DNA from: Emticicia sp. 21SJ11W-3
GTDB lineage: Bacteria > Bacteroidota > Bacteroidia > Cytophagales > Spirosomataceae
Direction of reading: 5' to 3'
NCBI RefSeq assembly: GCF_024138715.1
Contig: NZ_CP092074.1
Span: 124,001-188,000, forward strand
DNA length: 64,000 nucleotides
Shown here one piece after another: positions 17,239 through 25,961 of the stretch. Below the pieces are notes generated by a model, which saw only the letters and a list, made by a program, of their open reading frames with translations, was not told the DNA's origin and did not search any database. Each line of letters begins with the position of its first letter. Position 1 is the first letter of the stretch. The position numbers and the translations under genes were made by a program.

Positions 17239-18675
17239 TTATAAATTATAGCTCTTCATTTTATTATAGAGTGTTTTGCGGTCAATGCTCAATACCTGGG
17301 CTGCCTTACTTTTGTTGTAGTTTACTTGTTTAAGTACCTGCAGTATCATTTCATATTCAGCGTCCAGGGCAGCCGACTTCAGATTCGGCTTAACGGGGTC
17401 TTCCTGTTTGGGGGCTATCTCTTCTGCCACCACCGTTTGAATAGGGTCTGAGAACAAAAGCCTTGAATAGTTGATAATCTCAAAAGGCAAAGATTTAGAT
17501 TCAATGTAGTCGCCGTCTGACAACAGTGTGGCTCTTTTTACTACATTGCGCATCTCGCGCAGATTTCCATACCACGGATAACTCAAAAAAGCGGTTTTTA
17601 CGTCTTCTTCAAAGCCTTTTACATCTTTGCCGAGTTCGTCATTTGTGTTGTCCAGAAAAAACCGGGCAAACTCCATGATATCAGCCTTGCGGTCTCTCAA
17701 AGGCGGAACATCAAGGCTGAATTCATTAAACCGGTGGTATAGGTCTTCTCTGAATTTCCCCTTACGGCAGGCTTCCATTAATCGTTCGTTCGACGCCACC
17801 AATATTCTTACATCTACCGAAATCTCTTTGTTACCCCCAATGCGGCGCAATTTACGTTCCTGTACAACCCGTAACAAAGCAACCTGCACATCGTATGGCA
17901 GGTTGGCTACTTCGTCAAGAAAAAGCGTACCACCGTTGGCCATTTCAAAATGCCCTATTTTCTGATTCAAAGCGCCGGTAAATGAGCCTTTCTCATGGCC
18001 GAACATTTCGCTTGCTGCCAGCTCTTTTGATATCGCTCCGCAGTCCATGGCAACAAAAGGGCCATTAGCTCTTTTACTTCTTTTATGTATTTCCTGTGCT
18101 ACTGATTCTTTCCCTGAGCCGCTTTCGCCATATATTATAACACTATAATTGGTTGGCGCTACCAGGTCTATTTGTCTGTAAAGGTTTTTTGATTCAGGCC
18201 CGTTTCCGAAAATGTAGCTGTTATCAGATTTGCTTCTGGAGGTTTTATGTGCCGATTTATTAACGCCCGTACTTGCGTCTTTTTCAATAGCAGACTGCAT
18301 CTGGCCAGAGGATTTTTCCTGTCCTAAGGCTTTTTTAATTGTCAAAAGGATTTCGTCAGGGAAAAGAGGCTTGGTGATGTAATCAAAAGCGCCTAGTTTC
18401 ATTACATCTATAGCAATTTTGATGTCTGAATAGCCTGTAATAATCAGTACCGGCACCTCAGGGAAACGCTCTTTTATTTTACGGAGAATCTGTCCGCCAT
18501 CTAAGTCGCCCAGCCGAAAATCAGTCATTACCAGGTCTGGTGTAAACTCTTCCAGCAAACTGAGGCCTGTTTGTCCGTTTTGGGCAATAGCCACATCATA
18601 CCCGTTTTTGCTTAAAAAGCGGCGTAGTAAAAGACAAATATCGGTATCATCATCAATAACAAGGATACGTTGCAT
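17239..18675 (-). CDS. Sigma-54-dependent response regulator (NtrC family)
   Basis: A 478-residue activator with all three NtrC domains: receiver (1-120, phospho-acceptor D52); AAA+ core with Walker A at 183-190 (GESGSGKE), the sigma-54-contacting GSFTGA loop at 230-235 (Ser replacing the commoner Ala) and Walker B GGTLFLDE at 248-255; and a Fis-type helix-turn-helix at the C-terminus (NKSKAAQVLSIDRKTLYNKM). It directly follows rpoN (42 bases apart), so activator and sigma factor are made together. Its targets are unknown. Confidence 0.95.
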   Translation of the reverse strand: MQRILVIDDDTDICLLLRRFLSKNGYDVAIAQNGQTGLSLLEEFTPDLVMTDFRLGDLDGGQILRKIKERFPEVPVLIITGYSDIKIAIDVMKLGAFDYITKPLFPDEILLTIKKALGQEKSSGQMQSAIEKDASTGVNKSAHKTSRSKSDNSYIFGNGPESKNLYRQIDLVAPTNYSVIIYGESGSGKESVAQEIHKRSKRANGPFVAMDCGAISKELAASEMFGHEKGSFTGALNQKIGHFEMANGGTLFLDEVANLPYDVQVALLRVVQERKLRRIGGNKEISVDVRILVASNERLMEACRKGKFREDLYHRFNEFSLDVPPLRDRKADIMEFARFFLDNTNDELGKDVKGFEEDVKTAFLSYPWYGNLREMRNVVKRATLLSDGDYIESKSLPFEIINYSRLLFSDPIQTVVAEEIAPKQEDPVKPNLKSAALDAEYEMILQVLKQVNYNKSKAAQVLSIDRKTLYNKMKSYNL

Positions 18676-18717
18676 ATAGTATAATGGTTGAATTTTAAAG
18701 ATTTTGAAAACTGGAAA

Positions 18718-20145
18718 TTATAAGACACGTCTGAGTTGGGCCGATTGAATACCCAGATGGTCTCGGTACTTTGCTACTGTGCGCCGTGCAATCGGATACC
18801 CTTTCTGAGCCAGCATATCGGCCAGCTGAAAATCATTCAGCGGTGCGCTTTTGTCTTCTTCAGAAATCAAACCCGCCAGTGTCTGTTGAATCTCGCGATT
18901 CGATACCTCAATTCCGGAATCTGTAAAGATACCTCCCGAAAACAGGTCTTTCAGATGTATGGTTCCAAAGGGTGTCTGTGCATATTTTCCGCTGGTTACC
19001 CTTGATACCGTCGAGATGTCCATTTTTATTATTTCTGCCACATCTTTCAGGGTCATGGGTTTTAATTTCTGCACATGTCCGGTTTTAAAAAACTCTTCCT
19101 GAATTTTTATCAGGGTTTTCATTGTTTTTAGCATGGTGGTTTCTCTTTGCTGTATAGCATCAATTAACCAGTTAGCTGCAGAAACCTTTGTGTGGATATA
19201 GTTTGCGGCTGCCTTATCGGGCGTGCCTTGTATTAAATCATTAAAAGAATTATTGACCCGTAACGGCGGTATCTGATTGCTGTTCAGCGACACCTCAATC
19301 TTGTTGTCTTCATAAAAAACCAGATAATCTGGTATAATGTTATCTTTTATAAGAATTGAACTTGTGTTTTCTTCTGAAATAGGCTTTGCGTGCAGAGAGG
19401 TGATAAGATTTATAGCATTTTTGAGTTTTTCGCTACATATTTCTCTCGAACGCATAATTTTCTCATAATTACGCACGGCCAGGTCGTCCAGGTTGTTCTG
19501 CACAACATCATACGCCAGGTCAACGTCCTGCCCTTCTTCTCTTTTTTTGTCAAGTTGTATCAACAGACACTCCTGCAGGTTTGATGTGCCAATTCCGATA
19601 GGCTCAAGATTACGTATAATAGCTATTACTTCTTCTACATCGGGTACGTCTACAAATATATTATTGGTAAACGATACGTCATCGGCCAGTGCTTCAGCAT
19701 CATATTTCAGAAAGCCGTGTTCATCAAGAGAATCAATTATAAAATCGCCTAATAATTGCTGGCGTTCGTTCAGGGCAAGTACGTGCAATTGTTCTTTCAG
19801 GTCGTCTCTCCACGATGTTTGCTGTATTATAGGCGCCGAGTAGAAGTCGTCATCGCTGCTGTAGTTATTCAGCTGCGTTTTATAGTTGGGGGTATCATCG
19901 TCGTATTCGTCCCAGTCGAGATAATCGGCCGAACTAGCAGAAAGTGCGTCCTTATCGTCACGGTCAAAATCATCTGCGTCTGTATCTTCGCCCACTGTGG
20001 CTTCTTCAAGCATGGGGTTTTCTTCCAGTTCTGTTTTAATGTGTTCTTCCAGCTCTATGGTTGAGAGTTGCAAAAAGTTTAATAGTTGTATCTGCGACGG
20101 AGAAATTCTTAAAGTTTGTTTCTGGGTCTGGCTGAGATTTAGCAT
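18718..20145 (-). CDS. rpoN: RNA polymerase sigma-54 factor
   Basis: A 475-residue sigma-54. The N-terminal glutamine- and leucine-rich activator-interaction region (LSQTQKQTLRISPSQIQLLN) is followed by an acidic linker (residues about 50-95) and the core-binding domain; the RpoN box reads ARRTVAKYR close to the C-terminus, where it recognises the -24 promoter element. It is the first gene of a minus-strand operon rpoN - ntrC-like - receiver - kinase. It is the only sigma factor in the window. Confidence 0.95.
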   Translation of the reverse strand: MLNLSQTQKQTLRISPSQIQLLNFLQLSTIELEEHIKTELEENPMLEEATVGEDTDADDFDRDDKDALSASSADYLDWDEYDDDTPNYKTQLNNYSSDDDFYSAPIIQQTSWRDDLKEQLHVLALNERQQLLGDFIIDSLDEHGFLKYDAEALADDVSFTNNIFVDVPDVEEVIAIIRNLEPIGIGTSNLQECLLIQLDKKREEGQDVDLAYDVVQNNLDDLAVRNYEKIMRSREICSEKLKNAINLITSLHAKPISEENTSSILIKDNIIPDYLVFYEDNKIEVSLNSNQIPPLRVNNSFNDLIQGTPDKAAANYIHTKVSAANWLIDAIQQRETTMLKTMKTLIKIQEEFFKTGHVQKLKPMTLKDVAEIIKMDISTVSRVTSGKYAQTPFGTIHLKDLFSGGIFTDSGIEVSNREIQQTLAGLISEEDKSAPLNDFQLADMLAQKGYPIARRTVAKYRDHLGIQSAQLRRVL

Positions 20146-20314
20146 GGCATAAGGTTTTTTATAAGCGTATATATATCAATTTATAGCCCACAAGTATCAG
20201 CAAGAAAAAAAAACGAAAAAAGTTATTGTAAAATTTTGATTATCAGCAATTTAAAAGATTAGGCTTTTTTAAAGAAAATTCTTGTAGTGTTTTTTTGTTT
20301 TACGGCAAAAGAAA

Positions 20315-20346
20315 AATATTCCACAATGTGGGTATAATATTCCACA
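20315..20346. promoter_or_regulatory. Direct repeat between rpoN and the CHASE3 kinase
   Basis: AATATTCCACA occurs at 20315-20325 and again at 20336-20346, a 21-bp period or two helical turns. The first copy also forms the palindrome CCACAaTGTGG (20321-20331). It lies in the divergent region between rpoN and the kinase, 41 bases before the kinase start, and looks like an operator. No known regulator is assigned. Confidence 0.4.
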
Positions 20347-20386
20347 TTTTAATTTAAACGCCCTATATTGATACCAACCCTTTGTT

Positions 20387-21775
20387 ATGAAAAAAAGTCT
20401 ACGGTTAATTCTTTCATCTTTTATTGTCTGTGTTATATTGCTGGCTACGCTCAGCTGGCTTTCATATAAAAAAATCAAAGAGTCAACCAACTATGCCATT
20501 GCCGTAGAAGACACCCATGAGGTGCTTCGCAAAAGTGAAGAACTGATATCAGTTCTGAAAGACTACGAAACCGGGCAAAGAGGTTATATTCTTACCCATG
20601 AGCGCATTTTTCTGGAACCTTATTATAAAGCCGAAAACCAGATAAGCGGCATTTACCGGTCTCTGAAATTTTTTGTAAGCAAAAATGAATTGCAATCAAA
20701 AAGAATTGACTCGCTCTCTGGTTTAATTTCTGAGCGTATACGTCTGCTGAAACTTAATATTGCTCAGGTTGAGAAAGGCCAGCCCATTGATAAATCAACA
20801 TTTTTGCTGGGCAAAAAAGAAATGGATGATATAAGAGCTGTGATTAACAGGTTTCAGGAAACAGAAAGGAATTTGCTGGACAAAAGAAGAGACCTGAAGA
20901 GCGTTAACGACCAACAAACCTCCTCCATACTGATAATGCTTTCTGTATTTTCATTCTCACTTTTGATTGTTTGTTTTTTTCTGATTTTTGTAGAATTGCG
21001 GCGCAGGCTTAAGTTTCAGCATAAGCTTGAAAACAAGATTGACGAGCTGAACCGCTCTAACGCCGATCTGGAGCAGTTTGCCTATGTGTCGTCTCATGAT
21101 TTGCAGGAGCCACTCCGAAAGATAAGGTCGTTTAGCGACAGGCTTGTGAGAAAGCATGCCGAGGCCCTGAATGAAGATGGTAAAGAAACCCTTGAGAAAA
21201 TTACTACTGCCGCCGAACGCATGCAGAACCTGATAAACGATTTACTTGATTTCTCAAGGCTGGTTAACCGCAAGGAGGCCAATTTTCAGAATGTTAATCT
21301 GCAGGAAACTCTTGATAAGGTTCTTAACGATTTATCTGTAAAAATTGAAGAAAAAAAAGCAGACATAATTACCAAAAAATTGCCGTATATTTGGGGTGTT
21401 TCTTTCCAGATTAATCAGTTGTTTCTCAACCTTATCAGTAATGCGCTAAAATTTACCAGTGAAAACAGATTACCTGTTATTGAGATAGACTACACCATTG
21501 CCAAAGGAGCTGAAATACCAGGAATTGAGGACCTGAGAAAAGAATTTGATTACCACAAAATAGTTGTTAAAGATAACGGGATTGGCTTTGAGGCAGAGTA
21601 TGCCGAAAAGATTTTTGTTATTTTTCAACGCTTACACGGGCGTAATCATTACGAAGGTACAGGCGTTGGTCTGGCTATTTGCAGACGTATTATGAGTAAT
21701 CATAACGGCTTTATTTTTGCCGAAAGCCAACCGGATGAAGGCGCCACTTTTATTTTATATTTCCCAACAAAATAA
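20387..21775 (+). CDS. CHASE3-domain sensor histidine kinase
   Basis: A 462-residue kinase. A membrane helix at about 8-26 and a second at 180-202 bracket an extracytoplasmic helical CHASE3 domain (about 30-175, with the typical DYETGQRGYILT). The cytoplasmic part has a DHp domain with H237 (YVSSHDLQEPLRKI, the HWE-unlike bacteriophytochrome-type sequence) and an HATPase with LISNALKF, DNGIGF and GTGVGLAI. The next gene, 20 bases on, encodes a receiver-only regulator, the usual partner for this kinase type. It diverges from rpoN. Confidence 0.92.
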   Translation: MKKSLRLILSSFIVCVILLATLSWLSYKKIKESTNYAIAVEDTHEVLRKSEELISVLKDYETGQRGYILTHERIFLEPYYKAENQISGIYRSLKFFVSKNELQSKRIDSLSGLISERIRLLKLNIAQVEKGQPIDKSTFLLGKKEMDDIRAVINRFQETERNLLDKRRDLKSVNDQQTSSILIMLSVFSFSLLIVCFFLIFVELRRRLKFQHKLENKIDELNRSNADLEQFAYVSSHDLQEPLRKIRSFSDRLVRKHAEALNEDGKETLEKITTAAERMQNLINDLLDFSRLVNRKEANFQNVNLQETLDKVLNDLSVKIEEKKADIITKKLPYIWGVSFQINQLFLNLISNALKFTSENRLPVIEIDYTIAKGAEIPGIEDLRKEFDYHKIVVKDNGIGFEAEYAEKIFVIFQRLHGRNHYEGTGVGLAICRRIMSNHNGFIFAESQPDEGATFILYFPTK

Positions 21776-21795
21776 ATAATAATTCGGATATAGGA

Positions 21796-22212
21796 ATGAG
21801 CATATTATCAATCCTCATTGCGGACGACGATGAAGATGACAAATTTTTACTGAAATCTGCATTTGAAGAAAGCGGAATAGAGGCACCATTATCTTTTGTT
21901 GATAACGGGCAGGAGTTAGTAGATTTTTTACATAAAGCCAAGAAGTTGCCAAGCATCATTCTTCTGGATTTGAATATGCCCAAAAAAGATGGAAGAGAGG
22001 CGCTAAAAGAGATTAAGGAGAATCCTAAATTCAGAAGTATTCCTATTTTGATATTAACTACCTCAAACTCACCCGAAGACATCAAAAATTGCTATTTTCT
22101 GGGTGCTAACTGTTTTATAACAAAGCCTTCAACATTTGAAGGCCTCATGAAAATGATTGGCGAACTAAACAAGTTCTGGTTTAACATAGCATCAATACCT
22201 ACAAAGCATTAA
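21796..22212 (+). CDS. Single-domain response regulator (Rcp1-like)
   Basis: A 138-residue receiver with acidic pocket ADDDEDD, D58 as phospho-acceptor (ILLDLNMPKKDG), Thr in ILILTTS and Lys in FITKP. It matches the regulator at 16705 closely, including the LNKFWFNIASIP tail. It follows the CHASE3 kinase by 20 bases, so that kinase is its probable phosphodonor. Its stop overlaps the convergent gene on the other strand by 14 bases. It has no output domain. Confidence 0.92.
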   Translation: MSILSILIADDDEDDKFLLKSAFEESGIEAPLSFVDNGQELVDFLHKAKKLPSIILLDLNMPKKDGREALKEIKENPKFRSIPILILTTSNSPEDIKNCYFLGANCFITKPSTFEGLMKMIGELNKFWFNIASIPTKH

Positions 22213-22726
22213 CAGGTAACCTGCTTTGCGTGGCCGTTGGCGGGGTTGCAGGTTTGTCGGCGGTTTTATCTTTTACCCACATTAATGCTTTTTCAATTAA
22301 TGATGGTTTGTAGTTTCCTATATAAGCGCCGCCGTTAAGCTCTGCCAACTCAGGTTTGGTGTCAGTTGCATTTTTTACCCAGTTCAGGCCTTTGTCCATA
22401 ATAGCATCTTTATTTTTGAGTATCATGTTGCTTGCATAGTTCTTCAAAAAGAAAGGTACCAGAAGTTTAATGGGCCAGGGCGAGCTCCTTAGAATGCCAT
22501 GGCGCACAATGGTGTCTACACCCAGGCCTACGCCTACATTCAACAAACCATTATTCCGGTTGGTCAGAAAGTCTCCCATAAAACGCACTGCATGGCGGGC
22601 AGGGCTTAGGTCTTCTTTAATAGCATTAAAATTGCTTCTTATTTTTGATTGAGAAAGCTGAATCTCATTTTTGAGCCGTGCTCTTTCGGCTCGCAGGTCA
22701 TTCAAATTTCTGATGTTAGTCTTCAT
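22199..22726 (-). CDS. Hypothetical protein linked to YtxH and holin-like genes
   Basis: A 175-residue protein I do not recognise. The first 45 residues are a basic, probably coiled-coil stretch; the middle (about 60-105) is moderately hydrophobic with Gly-rich and Pro-rich segments; the C-terminal part is polar with Thr/Pro runs. It overlaps the holin-like gene by 11 bases and so belongs to a three-gene minus-strand unit of envelope-associated proteins. A peripheral membrane role is likely from context only. Confidence 0.6.
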   Translation of the reverse strand: MKTNIRNLNDLRAERARLKNEIQLSQSKIRSNFNAIKEDLSPARHAVRFMGDFLTNRNNGLLNVGVGLGVDTIVRHGILRSSPWPIKLLVPFFLKNYASNMILKNKDAIMDKGLNWVKNATDTKPELAELNGGAYIGNYKPSLIEKALMWVKDKTADKPATPPTATQSRLPVNAL

Positions 22727-23072
22727 AGTAGAATTTCTGAATGAAAGAGTTAATGACTGGAATTTTAATCAGGTTGTCGCGTTGCAGATAAATTACAATT
22801 CCGGCAATTACATAAACACCGGCTACAATAAATAATCCAAATGCCAGGTTGTTTAAGCTCTGGCCAATTAACCAGGCTACTCCCAGGCTTATAAAAAAAA
22901 GTGCAAAAGTTGCTGTAACACCCAGTACAATTGCAGAGGCGGCAGTTGATATGCCATCGGCAACTTTTTCAACAGTATTCAGAACTCCCAGATTCCATCG
23001 GGCTTCCAGATGATTGGATAAATCATCAAAGACATCCTCTGTTTTTTCTTTAATGTCATTGTATATTTCCAT
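22716..23072 (-). CDS. Phage-holin-family-like membrane protein
   Basis: A 118-residue protein with two hydrophobic helices (TASAIVLGVTATFALFFISL area and LFIVAGVYVIAGIVIYL) after an amphipathic, acidic N-terminus. This is the layout of the phage_holin_3_6 / holin-X family, which in chromosomal settings is usually not linked to any phage. ATG at 23072 was chosen because the longer frame begins with an atypical segment. It sits between the YtxH gene and the hypothetical gene in one operon. No lysis genes are near, so a phage origin is unlikely. Confidence 0.7.
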   Translation of the reverse strand: MEIYNDIKEKTEDVFDDLSNHLEARWNLGVLNTVEKVADGISTAASAIVLGVTATFALFFISLGVAWLIGQSLNNLAFGLFIVAGVYVIAGIVIYLQRDNLIKIPVINSFIQKFYYED

Positions 23073-23151
23073 GTCATCAGATTGTTTAATTGAAATAGTG
23101 AGCCAGCATAATACCTGGCTCACCGACTCGACTTACGCTATTTTTAAGAGC

Positions 23152-23460
23152 TTAGCCCATTTGAAGCTTCTTTTTTGTAGAGTTATATTGATCTTCGGCG
23201 TCAGAGGCCAAATCATCAAATTTTTGCTGCGCTTTACCTTTCAGGTCGTATGCTTTATTGCGTAGCTCGTCTTTTGTGTCTTCGTATTGGTTTTTACCAC
23301 GACGAATCGCATTCAGTAATTCGTCGGCTAATTCGTTAGCAGTTTTTCTGACTTTAGAGCGGATTTCCTCACCTTTGTCTGGGGCAAACATCATTCCTAT
23401 AACTGCACCGGCTGCTGCAGCCGTGATAACTCCCAAAAGGATTTTTGAAGTACTTTTCAT
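23152..23460 (-). CDS. YtxH-domain protein
   Basis: A 102-residue protein with one N-terminal glycine-rich membrane helix (LLGVITAAAAGAVIGMMFAP) immediately followed by DKGEEIRSKVRK, the hallmark of YtxH-like general-stress proteins, then a long amphipathic helix. It is probably a bitopic inner-membrane protein. It is the first gene of the minus-strand unit YtxH - holin-like - hypothetical. Such proteins are induced by general or desiccation stress in other bacteria; regulation here is unknown. Confidence 0.85.
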   Translation of the reverse strand: MKSTSKILLGVITAAAAGAVIGMMFAPDKGEEIRSKVRKTANELADELLNAIRRGKNQYEDTKDELRNKAYDLKGKAQQKFDDLASDAEDQYNSTKKKLQMG

Positions 23461-23521
23461 AATAGTTAATGTTTAAAAGTTTTTTATTAAGATGCATATA
23501 CAGGTAAAAATCCTATTCCAT

Positions 23522-23538
23522 TATGCTAAAAGAGCATA
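23522..23538. promoter_or_regulatory. Inverted repeat between the YtxH and receiver genes
   Basis: Perfect 6-bp arms TATGCT and AGCATA around AAAAG, in the divergent region between the YtxH unit and the receiver gene. It could be an operator; it lacks a T run, so it is not a good terminator. Confidence 0.3.
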
Positions 23539-23689
23539 TCTTGTGCAATAAAATGAGGGCGCAACCCATTTTGTAGAACTTTTTGCTCATTATGAGGGTA
23601 TAATACTACCCCCCTGCCGAATGAATAAAAATAGGGCTGGCACAGTTTTTTATTCTATAATAGTCAAGAAAGAAGTTAATTATGCAAAG

Positions 23690-24052
23690 ATGAAAAGCGA
23701 AGAAGAAAATGGTTTGTCTGCCCTGATAGTAGATGACGAAATAGATACCTGCTTATTGATAAAGATGTATTTGAAAAAGAAAGGAATACAGTCTTTTCAT
23801 GCGCATACTTTGCAGGATGGGTTTGAAAAAGCCAGTAGCCTGACACCCCAACCCAAATGGATTTTTCTGGATAATAACCTGCCTGATGGACTGGGGATTG
23901 AAAAATTGTCGGAATTTAAGAAGTTACTGCCTGATACCAAAATAGTTATGATAACTGCCATTGGTAAACTTAAAGAAAAAGCGTTAGAAGTGGGGGCTCA
24001 TAATTTTATTGAAAAACCCCTGTCTTATGCTTCTATTGATAGTTCTTTATAA
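23690..24052 (+). CDS. Single-domain response regulator (CheY-like)
   Basis: A 120-residue receiver with acidic pair VDDE, phospho-acceptor D61 (IFLDNNLPDG), Thr in VMITA and Lys in FIEKP. It differs from the two Rcp1-like regulators and is nearer the receiver of NtrC-type proteins, but without an output domain. An in-frame ATG 23 codons upstream is possible; the internal start was preferred because the receiver fold begins right after it. It is divergent from the YtxH unit. Its kinase is not identified. Confidence 0.82.
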   Translation: MKSEEENGLSALIVDDEIDTCLLIKMYLKKKGIQSFHAHTLQDGFEKASSLTPQPKWIFLDNNLPDGLGIEKLSEFKKLLPDTKIVMITAIGKLKEKALEVGAHNFIEKPLSYASIDSSL

Positions 24053-24181
24053 CAAGCAAACACAAATTTTGATTTACTGAATCCCACAACTTTTATGACC
24101 TTTCAGTATATCAGTGTCAGAAAAGCAGTAAATCGAATTGTTTTATAAACAGTTTATTTTAAACCCTTTAACACAAAAAAC

Positions 24182-24436
24182 ATGGAAGGACAAGGATTAT
24201 TGTATGCAATTATTATTGGAGCCATAGCAGGTTGGCTGGCCGGCGAAATCAAAAGAGGTTTTGGTTTTGGCCTTATTGGCAACATCATTATAGGTATTAT
24301 AGGCGCACTGGTAGGTGGCTGGTTATTTGCAGCGCTTGGTATCTCATTGGGTACGGGTGCAATAGCACATATTCTTACAGCTGTTATAGGCGCCTTGGTA
24401 GTACTTGGTATTGTGGGGCTGATACGAAGAGCCTAG
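24182..24436 (+). CDS. GlsB/YeaQ/YmgE-family stress membrane protein
   Basis: An 84-residue, extremely glycine-rich protein with three hydrophobic helices. It has the family hallmark AIAGWLAGEIKRGFGFGLIGN, followed by IIGIIGALVGGW. Members are small inner-membrane proteins associated with general or acid stress; their mechanism is not established. It is a single gene between two hairpins, close to other stress-type envelope genes. Confidence 0.9.
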   Translation: MEGQGLLYAIIIGAIAGWLAGEIKRGFGFGLIGNIIIGIIGALVGGWLFAALGISLGTGAIAHILTAVIGALVVLGIVGLIRRA

Positions 24437-24457
24437 CCAGCTATTTTTTTAACTCAG

Positions 24458-24497
24458 AACGGGAAATGCATTTGAATGTGCATTTCCCGTTTTTTTT
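24458..24497 (+). terminator. Terminator of the GlsB-type gene
   Basis: Arms AACGGGAAATGCA (from 24458) and TGCATTTCCCGTT (from 24479), loop of 8, followed by TTTTTT. Confidence 0.9.
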
Positions 24498-24725
24498 GTC
24501 CCCCGGGGGCTTTTTATACTGGCTTTTTTCTAATTAATCCGCATTTAATTGCCATTCGGGTGGGTACCATTACCGGCAGTTTTGTTCATAGGGTAGGGGC
24601 TGTTTTAAAAGCACCCGGTTAACAACATATAGAATAGGGGTATTACGTAGCCATAATCTTTAATGTACGCTGTATAAAACTATTGCAGGGCTGCGTAAGA
24701 TTTACAACGGCACAAAGCCACAAAC
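24498..24725. other. Intergenic stretch without recognised content
   Basis: Between the two terminators that close the GlsB-type gene and the lipoprotein gene there is no plausible coding frame, no promoter match and no repeat that I can see. The longest frame on the plus strand runs into the lipoprotein gene antisense and looks like a shadow. Confidence 0.5.
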
Positions 24726-24757
24726 AAAAAAAGCAGCAGATAAAATCCGCTGCTTTT
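24726..24757 (-). terminator. Terminator of the coiled-coil lipoprotein gene
   Basis: Read on the minus strand: AAAGCAGC-GGA, a short loop, then CTGCTGCTTT followed by more Ts. It lies about 30 bases after the lipoprotein stop. Confidence 0.75.
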
Positions 24758-24790
24758 CTAACCATTGCTACTAATCTAAACCACCTATTA

Positions 24791-25246
24791 TTAGTCAATA
24801 TCTTTCTGAATATCATCTATTTTCTGGTTCAGTTTTTTCTTAAACTCTTTCCAGTCTTGCTTCATATCGCTTCTGATTTCCTTAAGAGAATTATCAAGGT
24901 CGTTAAGCTCCTCTTTTAGTTTTTCTCTTCTTTCTTTCCATCTGTCTTTTTCTTTTTCTGAGGCCGATTTAACTTTTGCCTCAGCTTCATCAATCTCTTT
25001 TTTTAGTTCTAATCGCTGCTTTTCAATTTTAGCAGCCATTTCATCTTTCTCACGTTTAATGTCTTCAGAAGTCTGATTAACACCGTCTTTAATGTCATCA
25101 GCTGTTTCATCAGCTTCGGCTTCTACTTTGTCCTGGGTGTCCTGGGCGGTATCTGCTACTTCTCTTTTTTCATCTCTTGAGCAAGAGGTAAAGCCTATGG
25201 TGCCGATAGCAAAAAGGGCACAAGCCAGCATAACTTTTGTTTTCAT
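24791..25246 (-). CDS. Coiled-coil lipoprotein
   Basis: A 151-residue protein with a lipoprotein signal (lipobox F-T-S-C22). After the acylated Cys almost the whole mature chain is charged and heptad-like (acidic first half with many D/E/T/A, then K/E/R-rich), so it should form a long coiled coil. It resembles Lpp-like or YtxH/apolipoprotein-like envelope spacers rather than an enzyme. It forms part of the envelope cluster around it and is oriented with the beta-barrel gene upstream (58 bases apart). Confidence 0.7.
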   Translation of the reverse strand: MKTKVMLACALFAIGTIGFTSCSRDEKREVADTAQDTQDKVEAEADETADDIKDGVNQTSEDIKREKDEMAAKIEKQRLELKKEIDEAEAKVKSASEKEKDRWKERREKLKEELNDLDNSLKEIRSDMKQDWKEFKKKLNQKIDDIQKDID

Positions 25247-25304
25247 TGTTCAGTATATAATTTAGATATGTGTTTTACTAATAGAATCTGTTATGCTGTG
25301 GATG

Positions 25305-25961
25305 TTAAAAATGGAAACCCACAGTAGCCTGAAACAAATTGCCTTTGGCGGCAAATTTGCTGGCCGTGGCAGCATCTTTATATTTTACATCAATAATGTC
25401 GTTTACATTACCTTCGTAGCGAACATCAAAGTTAATTTTTCCGATATCAAAACCTACACCTGCCTGATACCCCAATACCGCTTTCTTGAATACCTCATCG
25501 GTACTTTCTCCGCTTGCTTCTTTAATTGCTTCGCCAAGGTTGCCATCGTTGCCGATGTTAAAAGAGGCAATAGGGCCTGCATTGATTCTTAGCACATTAC
25601 CCAGTTTAAAACCGACAAGTAAAGGGAAATCAAGGTTGGTCATTCTGAAATCGACAGTTGTGGTGCTGTTGTTATTGTTGTTGAACATTTCATACTTGCC
25701 GCCTTTCTGAGAAATCAGAATCTCCGGTTGTAAAAAGAACGTTTTACCAAATCTTAAAAATACACCACCTGTAAAACCAAAGGCTCTGTTTTCGTTGTTT
25801 CTGAAATTAAAAACAGTATTGCCAGATGTAATCGATAAGTCGTTTCCTCTCACTTGCGATAGATTGGTTCCCAGCCTTAAACCCGCCGTGAAACCCTTAG
25901 TTTGCGCAAATGCTGATGCACTTATTAAAGAAACAAATGCCAATGCAATAATTTTTTTCAT
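25305..25961 (-). CDS. Outer-membrane beta-barrel protein (PorT-like family)
   Basis: A 218-residue protein with a clean signal peptide from the chosen ATG (KKIIALAFVSLISASAFAQ, cleaved after A19). The mature chain alternates strands and turns: FTAGLRLGTNLSQV, AFGFTGGVFLRFGKTFFLQPEILIS, and a final aromatic residue (ATVGFHF) typical of outer-membrane barrels. It fits the outer membrane beta-barrel domain family common in Bacteroidota. A 37-codon N-terminal extension in the same frame is unlikely because it would precede the signal peptide. Function not known. Confidence 0.85.
   Translation of the reverse strand: MKKIIALAFVSLISASAFAQTKGFTAGLRLGTNLSQVRGNDLSITSGNTVFNFRNNENRAFGFTGGVFLRFGKTFFLQPEILISQKGGKYEMFNNNNNSTTTVDFRMTNLDFPLLVGFKLGNVLRINAGPIASFNIGNDGNLGEAIKEASGESTDEVFKKAVLGYQAGVGFDIGKINFDVRYEGNVNDIIDVKYKDAATASKFAAKGNLFQATVGFHF

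Noticed and set aside
22716-23072. Holin-like gene as a sign of a prophage
   Set aside because: No endolysin, spanin, capsid, tail, integrase or attachment repeats are near; this family is common as a stand-alone chromosomal membrane protein.
23638-23653. TGGCAC box before the receiver gene, possible sigma-54 promoter
   Set aside because: The -24 half fits but the position of the -12 GC holds TA, so it does not meet the sigma-54 pattern. A similar lone TGGCAC occurs upstream of the OmpA gene.
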